64,000 nucleotides of DNA from Paguma larvata. Lineage: Eukaryota; Chordata; Mammalia; Carnivora; Viverridae. Below the pieces are notes generated by a model. That model had not been told where the DNA came from, ran no database searches, and worked only from the letters and a program-made list of their open reading frames with translations. Location: contig CM057843.1 in assembly GCA_030068075.1 (NCBI GenBank), positions 40,307,832-40,371,831 of the forward strand, read 5' to 3'. Shown one piece after another: positions 9,077-20,600 of the stretch (position 1 is the stretch's first letter; each line of letters opens with the position of its first letter). The position numbers were made by a program, and so were the translations under genes.

Positions 9077-12000
9077 TCACCTCTTCTGGGTCCGAAACTG
9101 TCGGAAGAGCCACTGGACGATGAAAGGCCACAGGAGGAAGAAGAGCAGCGTGGGACCCGAGAGCCTGAGGGGCCAAGGCCGGGCACTGGGCGGGGTCCTC
9201 TGCTGCCGAGAGGGAGGGAGTCAGGGGCCGGCCCAGGCTTCGGCACCGACTGGGCAGCATTTTAGGAAATCTGCTTCCCGAGCTAAGTGGGAGCTTCCGC
9301 CTCCCTAAGATCTTAAGAACGGAGGCAGGGAAGGGCGTACCCCCAAATCTGCACCAGGAGAAGGGAAAGGCTCCTGGGGTTCCTAGTGTGTCCCTGACAG
9401 CTGACCTCCAGCACCCTCCCGCATCCCAGGGCAATCCCAGGTACCAAGCGGGCTGTAGGGGGCCCTCCCCCCCACCCCCCCTGCCCCGCGGTGGAGAGAC
9501 TGGCTTCTTTCTAGGCTGTTTCTACTGGGCCACAAAGCAGTGGCCCCGTTGGTGTGGCCTGAACCCCCAGAAATATAAAGGATGTTCCTATATTTCAAAT
9601 GGTGCTCAGATTTTAGCTTCTAAATATCATTCTCTGCTAAAAGGAGCCAGGGCTCCTTGGAGAAGTGGCTAGTTCCAGGTCCGGAGCAGGGAAGGTCGAA
9701 GGGAACGTGGGACATTTGGTACCAGAAAGCAAGGAAGCTTTTAAAGATTGAGGAGGTCATGTTATAAGAACAGAGGACCCAGCTTGGAAGGGGCTCCATT
9801 GACCAAAATTGTGACAGTCTAAGCATCACAAAGAATAATTTCGGTTGCCTGAGATACCGAATCTTTAAAATCCATTAGTCCATAATGACACTCGAAGAGA
9901 AAGTTGAAAGTTTGTCACTGTTGAGGCGGCTGTTCAATCAACTCCTTACTTTAAAATAGGTAATTAAAGAGAATGAATTAAGCACGTATTCTGCCTTTCC
10001 AGAAGGTGCTGTACTTCAGGGAAATCCTAGATGAAACTCTACAGGCAAATGTCACCCTAACAAATGTGAAAGGGATAGGAGAATTTAAAAGTCATCATTT
10101 CAGGGGTGCCTGGGTGGCTCAGTTGGTTAGGCGGCCGACTTCAGCTCAGGTCATGATCTCATGGTCTGTGAGTTCGAGCCCTGCATCGGGCTCTGTGCTG
10201 ATGGCTCAGAGCCTGGAGCCTGCTTCGGATTCTGTGTCTGCCTCTCTCTCTGCCCTTCCCCTGCTCATGCTATGTCTCTCAAAAATAAATAAACGTTAAA
10301 AAAAAAAAAAGTCATTTCTTTTTTCCAGCTAAATTATTGATCCAGGCAAGGCTTATCCATTCACTGTCAAAAATCACGTGGCAAATGGGGGTCCTGGGGA
10401 GCAGGACATGCCCTAGCTGGTAAGAGGAGAACATGACTTAACAGTAGTGAGATCAGACTGTCACCCCTTCTGCATCCACGCTAAGGGTCCATGCTAGCGT
10501 CATTAACGGTGGGACAGCCAGCGATGTGCCCCCTGCTGTGAGGAGCCGCCCATGGGATATGACCCGGTCACATAAACTAGCCAGGAGGATGGAGCCACAG
10601 AGACCCAGAAAGGAACCTTCTACTGGACCCCTGGCCCGGTCTCCGTAAGTCAGTAGCGGGGAGAACGCCCTGATCTGGGCTAAAGGAGTCTTAAAGGACA
10701 GAGAAGCCAAACGCAGCGCTGCTGCCTGGACTGGACAGACAGAGCAGCTGGAAAAGGCAGTTTCAGGACAGCTGGGGAGATTTTTCGATTTGGATTGGGG
10801 ACGGGATGATGTGACGTGTGTGCTAAAATGTTGTCGTTTGGGCTAGGTAGGGGAGCGTTCTTATTTTTAGAGATGGAAAACCAGCTATTTCAGGGTGGAA
10901 ATCTTGCAAATCTTCAGCATATAAAACGAGTTAAAAGTACGTTAAGTACATAAAGCCTTGCGGGGGCGGGCGTTGAACGGTGGGTCTGAGGAAATTCCTG
11001 CCACCCCTGGCTGACACCCGCTGTGTCAAGGGGGTTCGGGGGTCACCCGAGTGATCCCCTACGTCCACCCATTCAGCCGTTTCCTGCCCCCGCCACCCCA
11101 GGCTGCTCAAGCACGGACCTACTCCGTCAATGGGGAGTCCCAGCTCTGGAGGGAGACAGACCTGAGGCCGCTCTCAGCTCCGTCGCTGGATGTTAATGAT
11201 AATAGTAATAGTAACAGTGAAGCCCACTGGAGGAGGCCTTCCTGTGTGGTGGGCACTATCTCGTCTAAGCCTCACACCAGCACCGTGAGGTTCCTCCGGG
11301 CTGTGTGCCCTCGGGTGAATTACCCAGCCTCTCAGAGACTTGGTTCCCTCCTCCGTAAAACGGAAATGAAAAGCGACACTAGTTCCTAGGGTTGTAAATG
11401 CATAACGGGAGGACGTGTTTGGCACTCAGTTGGGGCTCCAGGAACGGTGGCAGCGCAGGAGCTCAGGAGCAGAGGCTGAAGGGCCAAACTACTAGGAGTA
11501 GAGGGGAGGGAGTCAGGGGTGCAAGGGCTGAATCGTTTGGGAGCAAACCCTAAATCTGGCAACGGGGACCCCCAGCGCCAGTGCAAAGAGTAGGCACGCC
11601 CTGGCCTTCCAATCTGTTGGAATTAGCCCTCGTGTTCCGTGTCTGTTCCGAGGAGGAGGTAAGAGCGGGAGAGGAGGGCCTCGCCCGTCCTCCCGTCCAG
11701 GGTGGAAGTGCTTCGGTCCCCCTGACCGCCCCGCCTGCCACATGAGCCACACCACTCGGACGAAGGCGGAGATGCGGGCAGGTGGGGAGTTAGGACGAAA
11801 GACAGGAGTGGCTCGGAACAGAGGCCCTTGTAGTTCTGCCTCTATCTTGCCCTTGGGGCCTTGGGGGCGGCTCACCTGCTCCAGGAGGCTGGGCCTGCTC
11901 TCCAGGTTCTGCAGTCTACCCTGGACATCCCGCATGGTCTCCTGCAGCGCCCGAACCGTCCCCACCAGCCACGTGTCCAATTCCTGGGGCCCCAGCGGGC

Positions 12001-14426
12001 TGCCCTCTGCGGGGCACAGACACACAGGGAAGGGGACTCAGGAGGCAACTCGGCTAGGGACAGGGTGGTGGCAGGCTGGGCCAGGTCTGGGGAAAAGTCA
12101 GAGGGGAGCGCAATCCCTTGTGCCAAGTGTGATTTCTATAAAGTCCATCCGTGTGGCTGAGTAACGGGCTGCCAGGGGGTTGAATCCCAGCACTGCCACT
12201 CGGCTGGGTGACTTTGGGCAAGTCAGAGCTTCTCTGAGCTTCACCTTTGTCATCTGAAAGTCAGGGGGAAATGTCATCGCCTTCGCAGGGCTCCTTTCTC
12301 AGGGGAACAAAGGCGATAACATTTGTGAAAGTGCCCTCAAGGGACATGCCACGTATGGAAGGGGACTGGACAGAAACCATTGTCCTTTGACAGTCCCAGA
12401 TGGGAGGCCTACGGAGAGGGGGCCGGGCAGGGACTTTGCCTATCCAGGCTGGTGTCTGGCTGTTTGACAAGTGCCCAGTGCTGGACTTTCACCTCGGCCC
12501 CAGGAGGGCAGTCAGGGGAAAGCCCGGGGCACCGGAATCACAGGGAATGGCGGAAGCGGGTGAAGGGGTGAGGCGGGTGAAGCTCACCTTTCTCTGCGGG
12601 GAGCAGGGAGCTGTTTCTGGCATCAGACTCTCCTCCGGGGGCTCCCTTCTGCTCTGTCCAGACCTGCTGAGAGGAGTCACAAGAACCAAGGGTGGGAGTA
12701 GGGCAGCCAGGGCACAGCGGGGTGGGGAAAGCAGGGAATGAGAGGTAGGCTCACCAGCTCGGGTTCCAGCTGCTCCAGGGAATCACAGAAAACCTCTGAG
12801 TCCAGGTCCCTAGGCGACTGGGACTCTGGGGAGGCGATAGGTAACATTAGAGACTTTGGAAAAAGGAGAGGGGTGTTCGAAGAGGCAGAGGCACCTGTTG
12901 TGGGAACACTAGAGATACTGCCACAGGAGGCATGGACGGGTCCCGGAGGTGAGGTCCTGGAACCAGAATCCCAGAACCTGCCCCCTGGCCTTTGCAAGCG
13001 CAGGAGGTCTCAGTGTCTGTGGGCATGAGGCGTGCCATCTAGCCTTCTCCTTACCCGCCCCACTGGAAGCTCCCCACCCCCTCTCTGGGTTTGCCTCTCT
13101 GTCCTTCCACCCCGACACTGACCTGGATTTGGGAGTGCTGGTTCCCTGGGGAGGCAGGGAAGCTCTGGGGCAGCCCCAGCGTCTCCGTTCAGTGCCTGCT
13201 CTTTCCGACCTGCTGACACATAGCACCCAGGGGTGGGGCTGGGAAGAGCCTGGTGCTTCCCAGTGGGATCGGCCCCTGCTCCATCGGGGCACTGGTTGGA
13301 GTGTCTACAGGGACATCACCTGGAGCCCTCTGCCCCCAAGTCCCCCTCCAACTGAGCAACCCCCTCCGCCTGGACCTGAGAAAGTTCACTCAAGCACTTG
13401 TGGGGCTCCCGACCTGGGGGCCTGACCTGTGACCCTTCTCAGGAAGGTTTCCGGGGGCCTCGGCATATCGGGGATCACCTGGTACAGGGGCTCGAAGTAA
13501 GCAAACATGTCCTCCGCCACCTCGCCCAGGGGCACTGTGTCGATTACCTGTGGGGGAGGGGGTCTCTTGGGTAGGGGCCTGCCCCTCCTACCACTGTCCT
13601 CCTGTCCCACTTGAACTGGGTCCCCTCCACCCTGTGCCCAGCTAGGGACCAGAGACAAGCAGGGTTAGAGAGAGAGCATGAAGGTAGTAATTCCCACAGG
13701 CATGTCAATGTGCAGGAAACATAATGGGGGTCAGCCCTGGAAGGGTAGCAGACAGGCCACCTAGCTGGGACCCTGGGGACGGAAAGCAGCCTGCAGCCTC
13801 TCCCTACCTTCTGTGCCACCAGCTTCATCTCGGTGATGTAGGCAGACATGGCTTCCTCCCTGCTCATCTTGCCCAGGCTGTTCCAGGCATCCCTGGGGGG
13901 CAGAAGGCTGTGAGAGGCTGGTTGACAGCTGAGGCTTGTTGGTTGGGTGGGTAGGGGGCTCACCACTTATATCGTCCAATTGGGTCCCAGAACCCAGGCC
14001 GGGGGACAAGGCAGGGCCCCATGGTAGCTTGCTTGTAGTAGCTATAGAATCTCAGCATCTCTTCGTAGGAGGGGCGGTAAGAGCCTGGGCAGGGGGTGGG
14101 GCAGTGGAAGGCAGAGCATCACCCCCAGCTCCAAGAGAATGGAAGTGGGGGAAGAACCACCCACCCTTGGAATGGGCAGAGATAGTGAGGGGTCCCACCC
14201 AGCTGAACAGGGGCAGGAGGCAGAGATCCCCAGGGCAGCCCAGGCGGGGACTTATCTGCAAACACTGCAGGGATCAGAGCCTCCTGGGAGGCACACCCCA
14301 ATCTTCTTGACCCCCAGGTGCCGGTCCCAGTGCCCTCACCATTCTTGGGCAGGTTCTGAATGACACTGACTGCGGCCTGGAACTGTTTCTGGCAGTCCGG
14401 TTCTGGGCTTTCATCCTCGTACCCAT
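9077..14426 (-). CDS. ACBD4: ACBD4, tail-anchored acyl-CoA-binding protein (start region frameshifted)
   Basis: Nine coding exons: 14340-14426, 13964-14084, 13808-13892, 13427-13547, 13123-13209, 12755-12825, 12588-12663, 11876-12006 and 9077-9202; all introns are GT-AG and phases agree downstream of the start. About 301 residues, against 305 in the human membrane-anchored isoform. An N-terminal ACB domain (residues about 5-100; [35 protein letters not shown]) binds long-chain acyl-CoA. A coiled-coil region follows ([13 protein letters not shown], exon 9). The last exon encodes a hydrophobic tail ([16 protein letters not shown]) followed by RQFRTQKR, a tail anchor used at peroxisomes and ER. 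Oddity: exon 2 reads ATGGGTACGAGGATG, one base short of the expected ATG GGT ACN GAG GAT, so the annotated start is out of frame with the conserved domain. Confidence 0.9.
10103..10310 (+). mobile_element. felid CAN-SINE (SINEC_Fc type)
   Basis: Full-length tRNA-Lys-derived SINE in the last ACBD4 intron: head GGGGTGCCTGGGTGGCTCAG, B-box-like GTTCGAGCC, CT-rich segment, AATAAATAAACGTT and a poly-A tail. An imperfect target duplication (AAAGTCAT...) flanks it. Confidence 0.95.
11185..11440. mobile_element. MIR SINE remnants, two adjoining
   Basis: An antisense MIR-like piece (TAATGATAATAGTAATAG, then 'gtgggcactatc...aagcctcaca') abuts a sense MIR core (CCTCAGAG-like block, TCCGTAAAACGGAAATGA, then GTTTGGCACTCAG). 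It sits in the last ACBD4 intron. Boundaries are approximate. Confidence 0.45.
12145..12330 (+). mobile_element. MIR SINE
   Basis: Sense MIR core: TTGAATCCCAGCACTGCCAC, then GACTTTGGGCAAGTCA, CTTCTCTGAGC and CTTTGTCATCTGAAA. It lies between ACBD4 exons 8 and 9. Confidence 0.65.
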
Positions 14427-14468
14427 ACCGCGGGGCTCCGAACCTTGAGGACCTACTTTTGAGCGACT
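14340..14468 (-). pseudogene. ACBD4: ACBD4 exon 2: apparent 1-bp deletion after the start codon
   Basis: Exon 2 (acceptor TCTCGTAG at 14469-14476, donor AATG|GTGAGG at 14340/14339) carries the only upstream ATG (14424-14426). Reading from it gives [10 protein letters not shown] and never enters the conserved frame. The conserved frame ([20 protein letters not shown]) has TAT in place of the ATG register and no in-frame ATG in this exon or in exon 1. Other mammals begin MGTE-ESPEPD as I remember them. This is either a real deletion with an alternative start, or an assembly or consensus error. Confidence 0.6.
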
Positions 14469-14852
14469 CTACGAGAACAAGCCTCCGTATGAGCAGACCT
14501 CCACGGTCCACCCTGGCACACACCTCTGTAAGCCCCTGATCCACTTTCCAGAGGGGCAAACTAAGCTCTAGACCTGAGTGAGGTACCCCGGGAGGTCAGA
14601 GGCTGCAGCTGAGACTCCTTTTCCTACCCCAGAGCAGCATGGGTGGAGGCGAGGGCGGGCGGATAGGACTTCGGCGGGTGGACGGAGGCAGGTGCCAACA
14701 GCCGCTGTCCCTCTCTAGACGCACATTGCCAACTCCTAGACCGGAGAATGGGCAAGCCGAGTCAGGGCGGGGCCAACAGTCTCCCACCTTGGTCCTCCAC
14801 TCATTCTGTCCTGGGGTCCCCCACCCCAGCCGCCCGGCCATTCGGCACTCAC

Positions 14853-14950
14853 CCTGCAGCGCCTAATACGCGGACTTAGGTCCTGTTTCGCCACTAGCCG
14901 GAGACTTCCGACTGACCTCAGGGCCCAATCTGACCGGGATGTGGACGCAG
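14853..14950 (-). other. ACBD4 exon 1 (non-coding) and core promoter
   Basis: A consensus donor on the minus strand, CTGCAGG|GTGAGT, lies at 14853/14852. The sequence upstream has no ATG and would be a 5' UTR exon. An ATTGG (inverted CCAAT) and a TTAAATTT stretch lie near 14950-14970 on the minus strand. The 5' boundary is a guess. Confidence 0.5.
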
Positions 14951-15123
14951 GGGGGAAATTTAAGCCAATGAGAGGGCTCGTTTCAGCTTCTGCTTCTGTA
15001 CCTCAACCACTCAGCTTGGCCCTTTCAAGATTATGCAAATGATGTATCCGTGGCTCTCCCAATCAGTAGAGGCGAATCCGACGGCCGGCTCCCCAACCTT
15101 GGAGGGCCAGAGGCGGGAGGCAG

Positions 15124-15136
15124 CGCCACCTGGTGG
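15124..15136 (-). promoter_or_regulatory. CTCF core motif 1
   Basis: CGCCACCTGGTGG is a perfect reverse-strand match to the CTCF core CCASYAGRKGGCR. It is the first of two such motifs in the ACBD4-PLCD3 interval. Confidence 0.7.
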
Positions 15137-15163
15137 ACATAGTAAACTGACGCGGAGTCCTCG

Positions 15164-15176
15164 CGCCCCCTGGTGG
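15164..15176 (-). promoter_or_regulatory. CTCF core motif 2
   Basis: CGCCCCCTGGTGG, again a perfect core match in the same orientation, 40 bases after the first. Two co-oriented sites this close often mark a strongly bound element. Confidence 0.7.
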
Positions 15177-16633
15177 AAACCTGTGTCTGTCCTCTGAACC
15201 CAGGTCCTGCAAATCCGAGCGACCCAATTCAGCTCCTCGGTACCCCTCCAGGCGCTGGGGATAAAAAAAGGAGTTATGTCCTGGAGGAAGAGGGGGGTCT
15301 GGAGGGGTTCTGGAGGAGGGGAATTGGAGCTGAGTTTTGGAACACGTAAGTGTAAGCCAGGAGAAGAATGAGGAAGGTAATTCCTGGAGGAAGGAATTGC
15401 AGGATCAAAAGTACAGAAAGAATAAACAGACAGGGATGGGTATCCAAGCCAGTATGCCAAATCTCTGGGTCGAAGATATTAGAGCAAGTAGGTGGCAAAT
15501 CTAGGTCCTGAGAAACTGAGCTTTCTCTTTGAGATGCCACGCTCTTAGTCCGCCGCCGAGTGGCGGTGTGCGCCCAGCTCTCCGCACCCAATTTAGGGCA
15601 ATTGCTGCAGATAACGCTAAAATGATTAGTCTCCTGCCATCCCACCCTTTGAGCACAAATATTCTGATGGTTTCACATATAGTAAGTGAACGCATAAGAC
15701 GGTCACCAGCACCCACGCTCGACGCTCACAAGGTGCGGCGGCCGTCCCCGGGTCAATCGAACGCCCACTGAGACGCCAATCCTTCCAAGCCTCGAACCCA
15801 GAACCGGAGTTCTGCCGGGGATTCTAATGACTTGGGGCCACCCCATCTTCCCCAGACCAGTCAGCTTTGAGACTTCTGCCACTGAGGGGCTGGCACCTGA
15901 CGCCGAGAGGGTTAATCCTATGACATCACAGCCAGAGCCTTTCTACCCCCAACCACCACTTCCCGCTCCCCCACCCCTCCAGTTGGTGCTGCCCTCCTGC
16001 TTGGCTCAGCTCCTTGGGTTCTCTCGGCTTCCGGCCCGGCCCGAGGACCCTTGGCCCAGGACGCCCTGCCCCGCAGATTTGGTCCCCAGTCTGGCTCCCT
16101 TCTTGCGGGACAGGGAAGGGGAAGGGGAAGGGGTCCTGAGTCCACATCGAGTCAGGGTCCAGAGAACGGAGAGACTGTGCCAGAGGGCAATTCTCGTCCC
16201 CTCCGCCGCCCCCTCCCCTCCAACAGGGGCTCCCGTCACCGGTGCGGCCGGGATCCGAGGATTGGGAGAAGAATGGGGAGGCGGGCTTCTGAGCCGGGGG
16301 CGGACGCGGGGACTGGGAGGGGGGGGACGCGAGCCGATTCCTTTCCCTTCCCACACCTCGCAGAGGGGGCACCTCCCGGCCTAGGGTCGCCACCCAACTC
16401 CCCGCCTCCACCTCGCGCCTCCCCCGCGCCGTCCACGGCCCCGCCCCGTCCCTCCCCGTCCCTCCTTCTCGAGACCTCGTCCCTCCCTCTTTCCCTGCTC
16501 CCGACACCTCCCGGCGCCGCTAAGTTTTCTGCGCTCGCGACCGCGCTCAGAGCCGGGGCCGGGCCGGAGCGGCGCCCCCGGCTGCCCTGTCCCCGCTCGC
16601 AGAGCCCGAGCCCGGCCCCGGCCCCACCGAGCC

Positions 16634-17647
16634 ATGCTGTGCGGCCGCTGGAGGAGCTGCCGCCGCCGGCCCGAGGAGCCCCCGGTGCCGGCTCAGGTCG
16701 CGGCGCCCGTTCTGCTCGCGACCCCGGACGGCGGCACCAAGAGGCCCGGGCTGCGAGCGCTGAAGAAGATGGGTCAGTGACCGGCGGGGGCGGCTCGGGT
16801 GGGCGCCGAGGTCCGTCTGGGAGGGCCGAGGTGTGCGGGCGAGCCGTCGTGGGTTTCCCGGCTTCGAGGGGTCGTGTGGGGTCGGGCGAGGGTCGGAATG
16901 CCAGCACCGTTCCGGCGGGGGATCGTACCTGGGGTCACCCGACGTTCCCGGGAGGAGCGAGGCGCCCGGGTGGCCTTTGCTTCCCACCAGGAGGCGCCCG
17001 CGGGGCGTGCGGGAATGGGCGTTTGGGCGCCGATTGGGGTCCGCGTGGCCCTGGTGAGTAGAGTGGGAGAGACAGGCTCGGGGCGTCTCTCACTCGCCTC
17101 CCCAACACTCTGTGCCTTCTAGGGTCTGCGGGTGGCCCCGGGCATCCTGGGTTCTTGGCCGCCCTTAGGACGGCAGGAGAGCTGCGAAGAGGCCGGCCTC
17201 CTAAGCCAGCCCTCCAACCCTGCAGCCCCCACGGGGGTTGCAGCCGCCACATAGCACTGGTAGGACTGGTCTAACTGGTGAGAATATTGCCCTTGGAGTC
17301 AGAGGGCAGAGTTCCCGTCTCGGGTTTGGGGGAAGTCACTGCAGAGAAGGAATGTAACTGTGGCTTATTGTAAGCATCTCCCAGAGACTGGCCTGGCCCT
17401 GGGTAGTTACAGAGGTGGCATCGTTGAATTTTCCTCACCCTCCCGAGAGGTCCCTGGTATAATGCTTCCCATTTCACAGATGAGAAAACCGATTCTGAGG
17501 AGTCAAAGGATTTGTCAATGACTGCACGGCTGGTTGAGGGCAAAGGCTGGCATGGTGGGTGTGCCCAGCCACACTGCCCCTGGTTACCCTCTCAGAGTCT
17601 GACCAAAGTGTGACTGACTGGCTGGTTGAGTGGCTTGAATGAGGGCT

Positions 17648-17682
<35 letters not shown>

Positions 17683-20600
17683 TGCGTGTGCACGAGTATT
17701 TTATAAAATGTAAAGTATCATGAAACTGAAGTGGTGTGTTGGAGGTGCTGTTAGGAAGTAGTTAATGATGGCGAGGTGGGGTGAGGGGCTGGGGGAACAG
17801 GGCAGGGGCTGCCCAGGAGATCAGCATGAATCTTGGGGCAGAATTCAGGGGCGCCGATGACCAGTCTTGCCTTCTCTTTGACATTGCCCCACTTGTTCTT
17901 ACCCTACCTTCTGTCACTCATTCGATCCGAAATGGTTGAGATCGTTGACTATGTCTGAGCGAGCCCGGCACTCTCCTTAAGGAGACTAAGGCACGTGAGC
18001 TTTGCCCTCCTGCCAAGTCATTCATGCATTCAGCAGACATTTATTGGGTGCCTTCGGTATGCTCTGTCCTGGGATTCCGCGACAAACAAGATTGACACAG
18101 TTCTTGCCCTTTAGAGAGCTGAGGCGTCAGCAAGGAGGTCAGACGATGAAGCAAAGAAAGAAAACTAGGAAGGGAGAGGGCAAGTCAGATGCTGGGGAGC
18201 CAGTGAGAGCCCCGGCTGCACCCCAGAGCCAGAGGGAGACTGGAGGGAGGCCCAGGGGAGAGGCAGGTGGGGGCCACATCCTCGAGGCCCCTCCTTATAG
18301 AGGCCGGCAGGAGCCCCAGAGGGTCTCAGGCAGGAGGAGGGAGGCAGGGCTTGTGCAGAGCAGGGGCACCTTGTCCAAAGGCAGGGGTGAATCAGGGAGA
18401 CCCACGGGAGGGAGGCGGAGGGATCAGTTGGTCAGGCCATGGTGGTGCTCAGACTTGGGCCAGTGCAGCCCGAATGTGATTCCAGAACCACCTACAGCGT
18501 GGACTGGGCTGGACTCTGCAGTCAGTGGGATCTGAAAGGTTGTCTCCGGTGAGTGGCAGTGGCATTCTTTGGGCTAAGGAGCAGCGGTGCCTCGGGGACA
18601 GGAGGATAGCCGTGGGGAGGGGAGGTGCCACGGAGACATCCAGGGCTGGGTGCTGGGCCGGAGAAGCAGTTCCGGGAGTCGGCCACCGCAGGGGTTGTGG
18701 CTGCCGGGAGGGCTGGGGTGATGCCCCTGCGTACCCGCCCGCTTCTTCATTCCACACACTTTTGCTTAGCCCTATCAGCGTGCCACGGCCCTGTGCCAGG
18801 GGCCGGGGCTCCGGAGATGAATAACACAGCACTCTGCCCTCGGGGAGCGCGCCATTTAGTAGCAAGAGACACGGGGAAGACAAATAATTACAGCCGAGCC
18901 CGGGACTCGGCGCGCACTGGCTGAGTAAAGCCACACGGCAGCTCCAGGCATCCCATCACCTGACACCATCAGGAACTCTGTGGGTGTCAGAATGTCACCT
19001 GGGCCGTCCTTCCTTCCCACCACTGCCCTGTCCTGCCTAGTGATTGCCAAGAAAGAATGTCCAGTTTCTGGGGAATGCAGCTTCCCTGGGCCTCACCGAC
19101 TCCAGGGACAAGGTGGAGACCACATCCAGGTGTCCTGGGGCACGGCCTTTCAGACGATCAAGGCCTAGGCCCAGCACCACAGCTATCCCGGCTCCTCCCA
19201 AGACGGCCCCCTGTCCTGGCCGTGGCCACACCCCTTAGGCTAACAGAGAACTGATTTTATTTCAGGTCCCCTCAAGAGACTGGGGCAGGGAGTGGCTTGG
19301 AGGTCGAAGGCTCCGAGAGGCCCAAGGAAAAGAAAAGGCTTTTCAGGCCATCCTGGGGGGAGCACCACTCCCACACTGAGTGCGAGTCATCAGTGGAGCC
19401 TGGGGTCCTTCTCCTGTCCCTTTCCCCCGGGTGGCTGCAGGCTTAGCCTGTCCCCAGGAAGCCAGGGAATGACTGGAGAGAGCCCGAGCTCAGTGAGCAC
19501 CTGCGATTGAGGCCAGACATTCATGCTGAGCTTGCATCAGTCCAGAACCTACTTAATCCTTGGCACCTGGCAGCGGGGGGTGGGAGGGGGAAGGTGTTGC
19601 TGCTGTCCTCACTGGCGAAGTCACCAGCCAAGGCCCCTGGGGCGAAGAGGCAGCCGCCAAAGCCTAGTTGTCACCGATGGCTCTTTGTTGCCAGAATTAA
19701 TGAATACTAATTAACACCTTTATAACACTATGCCCAGCGCTTTTCACATATTAGCTCATTTAATGCCCACGATTGTCTGAGGTTTGTGGGACCTTTCGCT
19801 TCATTTTACAAAGGAGAAACCGAGATTCGAGAGGTTCGAAGCTGGGAAGTAGCCGAGAGAGGATCTGAACCCAGGTGTCCGGCACCGAGTCTAAGTGAAT
19901 GAGTGAGGGATTTATGCCCGGAGATGGCCTGCTCCTCCCATCCCCCACAGAGGCCCTGCCAGCCTCTAGAGGTGCCCTCGGAGGCTTGCCGAAGAAAGTA
20001 CAGGATGCCCAGTTACGTGTGAATTTCAAATAAACAACTAATGACTTGGGACAAACTTCTACTAAAACGCGACTCATCGTCGATCTGAAATTGGAATTTA
20101 ACTGGCCATCCTGAATTTTATGCGACAGCCCTGTCTCCCCGGAGCCCCTGTCTGTGCCTGTGCCCCTGAGGCCCCGCCCTGCCGCTAATCCTCCCAGCAG
20201 ACAGAGCACTGAGTGGGCAGAATCCTGCTCCCTGTCCTCCCCAGCCTGCACACACCACTAAGTGCCACAGGGGCAAGAGGGCTCTCCCCATGGCCTGCCC
20301 AGGACGGCTCCTGCAGGGTGAGTGGGGCTGCCGCGGGCGGAGCTGGCAGCTGGGGGTCCCGGCAGGTGCCTGGCCTGGCGGAGGGAAGGGCTGGGCAGCC
20401 GTTCTGTCTGAGCCGGGGGGGCATGCCAGGCAGGACCAGGGGGCTGGCTCTGTCATGCCTCAAGGCCCTCCCCTCCCCTCCCCCACTTCTTCAGTTCTGT
20501 GGGTACCCCCCTCCTACCACCTCTGCCCCCAAATAGGTTCTGGCCTGGCCGGGAAGGGCGCCGCCACCTTTGTCCCACGGCGTCGAGCCAGGGACGGGGG

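Larger units (their letters stand above)
14954..16500. other. ACBD4-PLCD3 head-to-head promoter interval
   Basis: About 1.5 kb between the two divergent 5' ends. From about 15950 it becomes a CpG island with GC boxes and no TATA, running into PLCD3 exon 1 and ending near 17050. No gene was recognised within it; open frames in the island are compositional. Confidence 0.6.

Noticed and set aside
11513..11875. C-terminal extension of ACBD4 exon 9 as the normal C-terminus
   Set aside because: A consensus donor (CAG|GTGAG) follows exon 9 and the conserved tail-anchor exon is present downstream; kept only as a possible intron-retention isoform.
16051..17061. 336-codon plus-strand ORF over the PLCD3 promoter and exon 1, and a 223-codon ORF on the other strand
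   Set aside because: Both are Pro/Arg/Gly/Ala-rich, lie in a CpG island and are out of frame with the real PLCD3 start; composition explains their length.
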